A stretch of 64,000 bases of DNA, from positions 186,001 through 250,000 of the forward strand of contig JAIUMV010000003.1 of NCBI GenBank assembly GCA_022565395.1, in the 5' to 3' direction. A model generated the notes under the pieces. The model was not told where the DNA came from. It made no database searches and saw only the letters and a list, made by a program, of their open reading frames with translations. Numbering within the stretch: position 1 is the first letter of the stretch; each line of letters begins with the position of its first letter. Shown piece after piece: positions 10,795 through 17,755 of this stretch. Both the position numbers and the translations under genes were made by a program. Source of the DNA: Marinobacter sp. (lineage in GTDB: Bacteria; Pseudomonadota; Gammaproteobacteria; Pseudomonadales; Oleiphilaceae).

Positions 10795-10904
10795 TCAAAA
10801 GGTGTGGCATGGGGCTGTTATGGGGGCGCCCAACGCCGAATTAAAGGTGGTTATTCAAACTCAGGCCGGTTTGCCAGCTGGGCGTTTCCAAGGGGTGTTG
10901 CGCC

Positions 10905-11816
10905 TTAAGCCAGCACTGAAACCTGTGCCAGCAACTGGCGAATGCGGTCCTGGCTTTTGGCGGTATCACCCTGCTCAAGGCGGTGCTCCGCCACCGCAGG
11001 GAAAACGGCCTGAATATCATCAGGCAGTACATGGTGGCGACCATCCATCAGTGCCCATGCGCGGGCGGCCCGAACCAGCCCCAGCCCGGCGCGGGGGGAC
11101 AGGCCATAGACAATGCCTGGCATCCGCCGGCTCTGGTCCAGCAGGCGTTGCACATAGTCCAGCAGGGCGGCGCTGGTGGTTACCCGCTCAACGGCCTGTT
11201 GCAGGGTAAACAGCTCATCCCGTTTGAGCAAGGGTTGCAGCTTATCCGTCAGGGTTCTGCGGTCTTCGCCTTCCAGCAGCTCCCGCTCGGCCTTCGGGTC
11301 CGGATAGCCCAGTCGCACCCGCATCAGGAAGCGGTCCAGTTGTGACTCTGGCAGCGGATAGGTGCCACCCTGTTCCAGGGGGTTCTGGGTGGCGATGACA
11401 AAGAAGGGGCTGGGGAGAGGGCGGGTTTCCCCTTCGATGGATACCTGCCGCTCTTCCATGGCTTCCAGCAGCGCACTCTGGGTGCGGGGGGAGGCCCGGT
11501 TGATTTCGTCTGCCAGTACCACCTGGGCAAAGATGGGGCCGGGATGGAATATCAGTTCGCCGGCCTGCTTGTCATACATGGAAAAGCCAAGGACATCTGC
11601 GGGCAGCAGGTCATTGGTGAACTGAATGCGCTGATAGCTGAGATCCATCACTCGCGCCAGGGCATGGGACAGGGTGGTCTTGCCCATGCCGGGAATATCT
11701 TCGATCAGCAAGTGACCCCGTGCCAGCAGGGTGCAGACAGCCAGTCGGACCTGCGTATCCTTCCCAAGCAGTATGGTGTTGAGTTGCGCGATGGTCTGGT
11801 CGATCAGTTTTTTCAT
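10905..11816 (-). CDS. MoxR-family AAA+ ATPase (orphan)
   Basis: A 303-residue single AAA+ protein with Walker A GMGKT (43-47), Walker B LADEINRA near residue 104 and sensor-1 VIATQNPLEQGGTYPLPESQLDRF, the hallmark of the MoxR group. MoxR proteins act as chaperones, usually inserting metal or activating a VWA-domain partner, and are normally followed by DUF58, transglutaminase or VWA genes. None of these is adjacent here: trxB lies downstream and aguB upstream, with a GC-rich hairpin between. The client is therefore unknown. Confidence 0.9.
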   Translation of the reverse strand: MKKLIDQTIAQLNTILLGKDTQVRLAVCTLLARGHLLIEDIPGMGKTTLSHALARVMDLSYQRIQFTNDLLPADVLGFSMYDKQAGELIFHPGPIFAQVVLADEINRASPRTQSALLEAMEERQVSIEGETRPLPSPFFVIATQNPLEQGGTYPLPESQLDRFLMRVRLGYPDPKAERELLEGEDRRTLTDKLQPLLKRDELFTLQQAVERVTTSAALLDYVQRLLDQSRRMPGIVYGLSPRAGLGLVRAARAWALMDGRHHVLPDDIQAVFPAVAEHRLEQGDTAKSQDRIRQLLAQVSVLA

Positions 11817-11846
11817 CCGCGTAATGTCCTGCAGTGAAAGGCATCA

Positions 11847-11877
11847 CCCGCCCCGGGCTCAGAGGCCCCGGGGCGGG
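11847..11877 (-). terminator. GC-rich 11-bp perfect hairpin after aguB
   Basis: CCCGCCCCGGG (11847-11857) is perfectly complementary to CCCGGGGCGGG (11867-11877) around a 9-nt loop. It lies 9 bp past the aguB stop (minus strand) and about 30 bp before the MoxR start. There is no long T-run on either strand, so it may be an unusually strong stem relying on other factors, or an mRNA-end protector. Confidence 0.55.
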
Positions 11878-11886
11878 GCAGTAGCG

Positions 11887-12801
11887 TCAGTCGCGGACCC
11901 GGCGGGTCAGGTCCCCGTAGGCGTCGATGCGACGGTCCCGTAGGTACGGCCAGATGCGTCGTACGGATTCGCTGCGGGCCATGTCCAGCGTGCAGGCCAG
12001 GATAGTTTCGTCACTGTCATTGCCCCGACTCAGGAATTCCCCCTGCGGGCCGCAGATAAAACTGTTGCCCCAGAAACGGATGCCGTCACTCTGACCGGAC
12101 GGGTCAGGTTCGGTACCGATACGGTTGGGCGCAATCACCGGCAGGTTATTGGCCACCGCATGACCGCGCTGGACGGTGATCCAGGCTTCAAGCTGGCGCT
12201 GGCGCTCATCATCTGTGTCGCTCATGTCCCAGCCAATAGCGGTGGGGTAAATCAGCAGTTCAGCGCCCGCCAGCGCCATCAGACGTGCCGCTTCGGGATA
12301 CCACTGGTCCCAGCATACCAGCACGCCCAGCTTGCCAGCGGAGGTCTGAATGGGGGTAAAGCCGCTGTTGCCGTTATTGAAGGTGGCGTCGCCGGGGGTG
12401 AAGTAAAATTTCTCGTAGAAACCGGGGTCGTCCGGGATATGCATTTTCCGGTAGATGCCAGCGAGGCTGCCGTCCCGTTCCAGTACCACGGCGGTGTTGT
12501 GGTAAACGCCGTTCATGCGGCGCTCAAACACGGAACCTACCAGCACAATGCCCAGCTCTCTGGCCAGCCCGGCCAGACGCTCGGTGGTTGGGCCGGGTAT
12601 GGGCTCCGCCAGTTCGAAGACCTGGGTGTCTTCGGTTTGGCAGAAGTAATGGGTCGCGTGCAATTCTTGCAATACCACCAGTTCAGCACCATCGGCCGCT
12701 GCCTGGCGCACCAGGCGCTCAGTGGTGGCAAGGCTGGTGGCTTTGTCTGGACTGCAGGCCTGCTGGATGGCGGCAACGTTAAGTTCTTTGCGCTGGCTCA
12801 T
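11887..12801 (-). CDS. aguB: N-carbamoylputrescine amidase
   Basis: AguB hydrolyses N-carbamoylputrescine to putrescine, CO2 and ammonia. The 304-residue protein is a nitrilase-fold enzyme with the triad visible: Glu in VVLQELHATHYF, Lys in YRKMHIPDDPGF and Cys in LVCWDQWYPEAARL. The HIPDDPGFYEKFYFTPGD segment is typical of AguB rather than other carbon-nitrogen hydrolases. The ATG overlaps the aguA stop by 4 nt, fixing the pathway: AguA supplies its substrate. Confidence 0.96.
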   Translation of the reverse strand: MSQRKELNVAAIQQACSPDKATSLATTERLVRQAAADGAELVVLQELHATHYFCQTEDTQVFELAEPIPGPTTERLAGLARELGIVLVGSVFERRMNGVYHNTAVVLERDGSLAGIYRKMHIPDDPGFYEKFYFTPGDATFNNGNSGFTPIQTSAGKLGVLVCWDQWYPEAARLMALAGAELLIYPTAIGWDMSDTDDERQRQLEAWITVQRGHAVANNLPVIAPNRIGTEPDPSGQSDGIRFWGNSFICGPQGEFLSRGNDSDETILACTLDMARSESVRRIWPYLRDRRIDAYGDLTRRVRD

Positions 12802-13856
12802 GACACAGGCTCCCCGCTGGGCAGTTGCATAGTGACGCAGTGCAGGCTGCCATGCTGTTCAATGAGCGGGCAGCAGTTAATCGGTATGATCTCCCGGTCA
12901 GGGAAGATTTCAGCCATGATGCGTATCGCCGCATCGTCCTGTGGCACATCGTAAACCGGCAGCAGCACGGCCTGGTTGATAATCAGGAAGTTAGCGTAGG
13001 TGGCGGGCAGGCGGTGCCCGTCCTCATCATGAATGGCGTCAGGCCAGGGCAGGGCAGTGAGTTTGTAGGGCTCGCCATTAGCCTGGCGGAACTGGCGCAA
13101 TTCATCTTCCATGGCGGACAGGGCGCCGTAATGTTCGTCTTCCGGGTTGTCGCAGCGCACATAGCAGATGTGGTCAGGGGCGCAGAAACGGGCCAGGGTG
13201 TCCACGTGGCTATCGGTATCATCGCCGGCCAGGTAGCCGTGGTTGAGCCACAGTACGCGCTGGGCACCCAGGGTCTCTGCCAGCAGAGCTTCAACGGCGC
13301 TGCGATCATAGTCCGGATTGCGGGTCGGGGTCAGCAGACACTCGCTGGTGGTCAGCAGGGTGCCAGCGCCATCGGATTCGATGGAACCGCCTTCCAGCAC
13401 AAAATCCACGGTCACCAAAGGCGTAGTGCCAAAGCCACCCTGGTTGGCAATATGCTGGTTCAGGGCGTTGTCTTTCTCTGCGTGGAATTTGCCGCCCCAG
13501 GCGTTGAAGGTGAAGTCCAGAAACTGGAGCTTGCCCTCAGCAACCACGGCGATGGGGCCGTGGTCACGAGCCCAGGTGTCATTGGCGGGTGCCGGGATAG
13601 CCATAACGCGGCCGGGCAGTCCTTCGCGTTCGGCGAATTGGTTCAGATCCCGGGTCAGGTCCTGCAGGCGGGCGACATATTCGCAGCTGATCAACAGATT
13701 CTGGAAGCGCAATACCGCCTTGCTGATGGCGAAAAACACGGGTTCTACGTCTTTCAGGCTAGCAGCCCAGTCAGTGCCCGGGTGGGGCCAGGTTAGCATT
13801 ACGGCTTGTTGCGGGGCCCATTCAGCGGGCATCAGACGCGTAGTAGTCAATGTCAC
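12798..13856 (-). CDS. aguA: Agmatine deiminase
   Basis: AguA converts agmatine to N-carbamoylputrescine and ammonia. The protein shows RLMPAEWAPQQAVMLTWPH at the N-terminus, the ARDHGPI motif, LEGGSIESDG and the catalytic cysteine in EQHGSLHCVT, all as in the peptidyl-arginine-deiminase-like agmatine deiminase family. Start choice: GTG 13856 has AAGG 5 nt upstream and gives 352 residues; ATG 13832 is the alternative but lacks a Shine-Dalgarno sequence. The frame is open further, to 13901. Paired with aguB by a 4-nt overlap. Confidence 0.94.
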   Translation of the reverse strand: MTLTTTRLMPAEWAPQQAVMLTWPHPGTDWAASLKDVEPVFFAISKAVLRFQNLLISCEYVARLQDLTRDLNQFAEREGLPGRVMAIPAPANDTWARDHGPIAVVAEGKLQFLDFTFNAWGGKFHAEKDNALNQHIANQGGFGTTPLVTVDFVLEGGSIESDGAGTLLTTSECLLTPTRNPDYDRSAVEALLAETLGAQRVLWLNHGYLAGDDTDSHVDTLARFCAPDHICYVRCDNPEDEHYGALSAMEDELRQFRQANGEPYKLTALPWPDAIHDEDGHRLPATYANFLIINQAVLLPVYDVPQDDAAIRIMAEIFPDREIIPINCCPLIEQHGSLHCVTMQLPSGEPVS

Positions 13857-13978
13857 AACCACCTTGTTTACAGGCTGTTTGGAAGGGTGCGTGCTGGCCA
13901 CGGCGTGGCCTCCACAGTTTGCGGGCAGATTACCAGTAGCCTCGCCAGCACGCCAGCCTGTGATTGCCGAGATATTCT

Positions 13979-14308
13979 TTAGTTGCTCCCGGCACCGCGA
14001 TGGCGCAGAACGGTGTGGATGACATGGTCGTATTCAAAGTAGACGGTGAACTCCGGGTAGTGCCACTGGCTGATAGGCGGGTGGCCAACGGGACCGTCAA
14101 CCTGCTGCGGTTCGCCAAACCGGGCGCGAACCTGCTGGCTGCTCTGGCCAGTGCCGGGACGGGCAACGGCTCTGTGCTCCTGGCCCTGGCCCATGATAGG
14201 GATGACCTTCTCGCCGCGGGCGTGCTGGTCAGCCAGGGCCAGTGGGCTCAGCGCTGCCGCGGACAGGCTCAGCGCCAGGGTAAGGCAAGTGGTGGTTAGT
14301 CTTTTCAT
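13979..14308 (-). CDS. Small exported protein of unknown function
   Basis: A 109-residue protein with a good signal peptide (MKRLTTTCLTLALSLSAAALSPLALA) and a mature part of about 80 residues. The segment VRARFGEPQQVDGPVGHPPI, followed by WHYPEFTVYFEYDHVIHTVL, resembles the BamE/OmlA-like small alpha/beta fold in which a G-x-P turn follows the first helix. No lipobox cysteine is present, so it should be periplasmic. I do not recognise a named family. It lies between aguA and a PilZ gene in the same orientation, with its own gaps. Confidence 0.72.
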   Translation of the reverse strand: MKRLTTTCLTLALSLSAAALSPLALADQHARGEKVIPIMGQGQEHRAVARPGTGQSSQQVRARFGEPQQVDGPVGHPPISQWHYPEFTVYFEYDHVIHTVLRHRGAGSN

Positions 14309-14401
14309 TCAAACAGTCCCCTGTCTCAAGATCTTCTTTTCAGTTTAGCGGACACTACTATAGACGTGACCAAAAGGTAATAAATTCTGTGCGTTGGGCC
14401 A

Positions 14402-15007
14402 CTAATTTGGGTCCCGCGCCTCGCCCCCGGGCTGATCTTGTTCGAGCTGTGCCTGACGCTGGCGGATTTGCCAGCGCATCACATGGCGTGCGATCTGCTG
14501 CCGGTCGCTGTCGGCGATCTGGGTAAACTCCGCATGAATACGGCTTTTGCCGCCCTTTGCCGCTTCCATTTCCACAATTTCAGCTGTTGCCACCGGGCGG
14601 TAGAGTTCGGGTGGCAGGGTGAGCCGTACAGCTACCTGCATACCCTCCTGCAAGCGCTCGTCAGATGACAGAAAGGCAACGCCTCCCTCGCTCAGGGTGA
14701 CGCTTTGCCAGGCTCCCGGTTGCAACGGATTTTGCTCGAAGGCCATAATGCGCGCCAGCACATCCACCTTGTTGTTGAGGGTCTTGATCACGGTAGCCAG
14801 CAGGCGATCCCGTTCGGTCAGGCTGGTGAGCTGGCTGCGCAGGTCCAGCTCCAGCCGGTGCAACTCGTCCTGCAGGCTCACCATGGGACCATCACCGAAC
14901 GGGTCGGTGTTGAGTTCGCCGCCAGCAGCAAGGACCTGCATTTCGAGGCCGATGTGGTCCTCAATGCGGAAGTACTTCCGGCGATCCGCGGTTGGTTTGG
15001 CTGGCAT
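14402..15007 (-). CDS. PilZ-domain protein (probable c-di-GMP effector)
   Basis: The 201-residue product has an N-terminal RRKYFRIED, a central helical stretch (about 45-95) rich in Leu, Arg and Glu that could form a coiled coil, and a C-terminal PilZ-like barrel containing VTLSEGGVAFLS and MQVAVRLTLPPELYRPV. The RxxxR element needed for c-di-GMP appears at the N-terminus rather than just before the barrel, and the second motif reads LSEGG rather than D/NxSxxG, so ligand binding is uncertain. It lies upstream of the small exported gene and divergent from the lipoprotein-release permease. Confidence 0.75.
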   Translation of the reverse strand: MPAKPTADRRKYFRIEDHIGLEMQVLAAGGELNTDPFGDGPMVSLQDELHRLELDLRSQLTSLTERDRLLATVIKTLNNKVDVLARIMAFEQNPLQPGAWQSVTLSEGGVAFLSSDERLQEGMQVAVRLTLPPELYRPVATAEIVEMEAAKGGKSRIHAEFTQIADSDRQQIARHVMRWQIRQRQAQLEQDQPGGEARDPN

Positions 15008-15161
15008 TGATGCTCCGCATGAGTGACAGGTCGTGCCGGCGTGGAGGGCGGGGTTGATTTCGCCTCATATCTGCCGGATTTTTATGCTAGTTTAGCAGCT
15101 TCCTGTCCACCTGCCTGTGGACCAATCGAAGTTAACCGACTGTCGGGTAGACCATAACCAC

Positions 15162-16403
15162 ATGTTCAAGCCGTTATCCCTTTCCATAGGCTTACGCTAC
15201 ACCGCCGCCAAGCGCCGCAACCACTTTATTTCGTTTATCTCCCTCACCTCCATGTTGGGGTTGATGCTGGGGGTGGCGGTACTGATTATCGTGCTGTCTG
15301 TGATGAACGGCTTTGATAAAGAACTCAAGCAAAAGATTCTGGGTATGGTGCCCCATGCGGTGATCCGCGCCGAAGATGTGCTGGCAGACTGGGAGCGGGT
15401 GGACGAGATAGCGGAGCAACATCCGTCAGTGATTGCAGCAGCCCCCTTTGTGCAGGGGCAGGGCATGATTACCGGCGCCGGCAACGTGCGGGGCATCATG
15501 CTCAATGGTGTCCTGCCGGAGGAGGAGCGTCAGGTCTCCATCATCGAGAACCATATGCAGGAGGGCGCACTGGAGGATCTCCAGGCAGGCGAGTTCGGCA
15601 TCATTATCGGTCGGCTGATGGCCAACAGCCTGCGGTTGCAACTCGGTGACCGGGTGACGGTCATCCTGCCTGAGGCCTCCATTACACCGGCTGGTGTATT
15701 GCCCCGCATGAAGCGCTTTACCGTGGTGGGTATTTTCAGCGTAGGTGCAGAACTGGATGGCAACTACACCCTGGTGCATATGAATGATGCCGCCACCCTG
15801 ATGCGTACCGGTGCCAAAGCCCACGGTGTGCGTTTGCTGACGGATGATATTTTCCGTGCCCCACGGGTTGCCGAAGAGGTGGCCCGCAGCCTGGGCGGCG
15901 TTTATTACGTGTCGGACTGGACCCGCACGCACGGTAATCTGTTTCAGGCCATCCAGATGGAAAAAACCATGATCGCGCTGCTGCTGATGTTCATTGTCGC
16001 AGTGGCAGCCTTCAATATTGTCGCGACCCTGGTGATGGTGGTGACCGACAAAACCGCGGATATTGCGATCCTGCGTACCATGGGGGCCACACCTGGCCGA
16101 ATCATGCGGATATTTATTGTCCAGGGCGCGGTAATTGGCGTGGTGGGCACACTGGCCGGTACGGCGCTGGGTATTCTGGGGGCCTACACCATCAGTGATA
16201 TCATCAGCGGGGTTGAGCGCTTGCTGGGGCATCAGTTCCTCAATGCGGAGATTTACTTTATCAGCTACCTGCCTTCTGACCTGCAGTGGAACGATGTCTG
16301 GATCATCACCTCGGCGGGCATGATCATGAGCCTGCTGGCAACCATTTATCCGGCCTGGCGAGCGTCGCGGGTCGAACCGGCGGAGGCCCTGCGTTATGAG
16401 TAA
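15162..16403 (+). CDS. lolC: Lipoprotein-releasing ABC transporter permease (LolC/LolE/LolF family)
   Basis: This inner-membrane subunit extracts mature outer-membrane lipoproteins and passes them to LolA. The 413-residue product (start ATG 15162, MFKPLSLSIGLRYTAAKRR) has the family layout: one N-terminal membrane segment (about 25-48), a large periplasmic domain, then three C-terminal segments with the conserved TDKTADIAILRTMGATPGRI coupling region. It overlaps lolD by 8 nt. Only one permease is encoded here, whereas E. coli has lolC-lolD-lolE, so it may be a homodimeric LolF-type subunit. LolC, LolE and LolF cannot be separated by eye. Confidence 0.9.
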   Translation: MFKPLSLSIGLRYTAAKRRNHFISFISLTSMLGLMLGVAVLIIVLSVMNGFDKELKQKILGMVPHAVIRAEDVLADWERVDEIAEQHPSVIAAAPFVQGQGMITGAGNVRGIMLNGVLPEEERQVSIIENHMQEGALEDLQAGEFGIIIGRLMANSLRLQLGDRVTVILPEASITPAGVLPRMKRFTVVGIFSVGAELDGNYTLVHMNDAATLMRTGAKAHGVRLLTDDIFRAPRVAEEVARSLGGVYYVSDWTRTHGNLFQAIQMEKTMIALLLMFIVAVAAFNIVATLVMVVTDKTADIAILRTMGATPGRIMRIFIVQGAVIGVVGTLAGTALGILGAYTISDIISGVERLLGHQFLNAEIYFISYLPSDLQWNDVWIITSAGMIMSLLATIYPAWRASRVEPAEALRYE

Positions 16404-17115
16404 CAGTACCTGGACTCCAGCCAGCCCGGTGATTGACTGCCGGAATATTACCCGTACCTACACGGAAGGCCCGGAAACCCTGACTATTTTTTCCAGGATT
16501 TCCCTGCAAGTGGCGGCCGGTGAGACGGTCGCCATTGTTGGCAGCAGCGGGGCAGGAAAAACCACTCTGTTGAACCTGCTGGGTGGGCTGGATCGGCCCA
16601 GCTCCGGGCAGGTGCTGATCTGCGGTGAGGATATCAACAGCCTGAAGGAAAAGGCCCGGGCCCGTTTTCGCAATCAGCAACTGGGCTTCGTTTACCAGTT
16701 CCATCATTTGCTGCCGGAGTTCACTGCGCTGGAAAACGTCATGATGCCTGGTGCTCTGGGTGACATGGGTATCGCTGAAGCCCGTGTTAAAGCCCGTGCC
16801 CTGCTGGAGCAGGTGGGCCTGGGCGAGCGCCTGGCCCATAAGCCGGGTGAGCTGTCCGGAGGTGAGCGTCAGCGGGTGGCCATTGCCCGGGCGCTGGTCA
16901 ATGAGCCCCAGTGCGTATTGATGGACGAACCGACGGGTAATCTGGATGAGCAGACTGCCCACAGTGTTCAGGATCTGATCGAGTCACTGAAAAACCGCCT
17001 GGGTATTGCCTTTGTGGTGGTAACCCATGACCTGGAGCTGGCCCACCGGCTGGGACGGGTGATGCGGCTGGAACATGGACAACTGGCGCCCGCCGGAGAG
17101 TCTGCGGTGGGCTGA
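16396..17115 (+). CDS. lolD: Lipoprotein-releasing ABC transporter ATP-binding protein LolD
   Basis: LolD powers release of lipoproteins from the inner membrane. The 239-residue ATPase has Walker A GSSGAGKTTLL, Q-loop FVYQFHHLLPEF, signature LSGGERQRV and Walker B VLMDEPTGNLD. FHHLLPEFTALENVMMP is characteristic of LolD. The ATG lies inside the end of the permease gene (8-nt overlap), so the pair is coupled. The stop lies 4 bp from the stop of the convergent DUF2062 gene. Confidence 0.96.
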   Translation: MSNSTWTPASPVIDCRNITRTYTEGPETLTIFSRISLQVAAGETVAIVGSSGAGKTTLLNLLGGLDRPSSGQVLICGEDINSLKEKARARFRNQQLGFVYQFHHLLPEFTALENVMMPGALGDMGIAEARVKARALLEQVGLGERLAHKPGELSGGERQRVAIARALVNEPQCVLMDEPTGNLDEQTAHSVQDLIESLKNRLGIAFVVVTHDLELAHRLGRVMRLEHGQLAPAGESAVG

Positions 17116-17117
17116 GG

Positions 17118-17136
17118 CCTCAGTGGCCTGAGGTTT
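17118..17136 (+). terminator. Short hairpin at the lolD / DUF2062 convergence
   Basis: CCTCAG (17118-17123) pairs with CTGAGG (17128-17133) around TGGC and is followed by TTT, placed just after the lolD stop and inside the last codons of the convergent gene. An overlapping perfect palindrome, CTGAGGCCTCAG, occupies 17112-17123. The stem is short, so termination strength is doubtful. Confidence 0.4.
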
Positions 17137-17656
17137 CCCGCTGGTGGCGGGCCTGCTGGCGCTTGTGCCAGTCTTCCCGCACCTTGCGGCGCCACAGGTA
17201 CTGGATGGTCAGGTAGGCTGTTGATCCTGCCACGGCACCCACCAGGATGGAGCCGAAGTACAAGGGAATGCCAATATCCACGAGCCGTTGACTGAGCCAG
17301 GCCCAAGTTAGCTGGAACTCAAAATCCAGCACCGGGCGCCCCAGCACCCAGGCCCCAACCTTGTAATTGAAATAGAGCATCGGTGGCATGGTGATGGGAT
17401 TGCTGATCCACACCAGCGCCACGGACAGGGGTAGGTTGGCGTTGAGCCAGATGGCAAGGAACACTGCTGGTACCATCTGGAAGGGCATGGGCATGAAGCA
17501 CATGAAAATGCCAATCATGAAGGCACGGGCAACCGCATGGCGATTGATATGCCATAGGTTGGGCTCATGGAGCAGGTCACCGAGGAAATGCAGCGATTTG
17601 ATCTCGCGTATCTTCTCCGGTGTCGGCATGTAGCGTTTGAGGAAGCGTTTCGGCAT
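17120..17656 (-). CDS. DUF2062 domain membrane protein
   Basis: The start ATG 17656 gives 178 residues beginning MPKRFLKRYMPTPEKI. The protein carries the DUF2062 pattern: NLWHINRHAVARAFMIGIFMCFMPMPFQMVP, then NLPLSVALVWISNPITMPPMLYFNYKVG, with three or four predicted membrane segments and a basic C-terminal tail. Function of the family is not established. It is commonly found between lolD and comEC in Pseudomonas relatives, as here. The frame is open upstream to 17725 but that part is not family-like. Confidence 0.85.
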   Translation of the reverse strand: MPKRFLKRYMPTPEKIREIKSLHFLGDLLHEPNLWHINRHAVARAFMIGIFMCFMPMPFQMVPAVFLAIWLNANLPLSVALVWISNPITMPPMLYFNYKVGAWVLGRPVLDFEFQLTWAWLSQRLVDIGIPLYFGSILVGAVAGSTAYLTIQYLWRRKVREDWHKRQQARHQRETSGH

Positions 17657-17755
17657 TCGACAGGCTGCCCGTTTGCGTAAATCCAACAGTCGAATTATAG
17701 GTGCCTGACACGTCAATCGGTTCAATGGGACAGGGAACTGTCCGGGGAGACTTAC

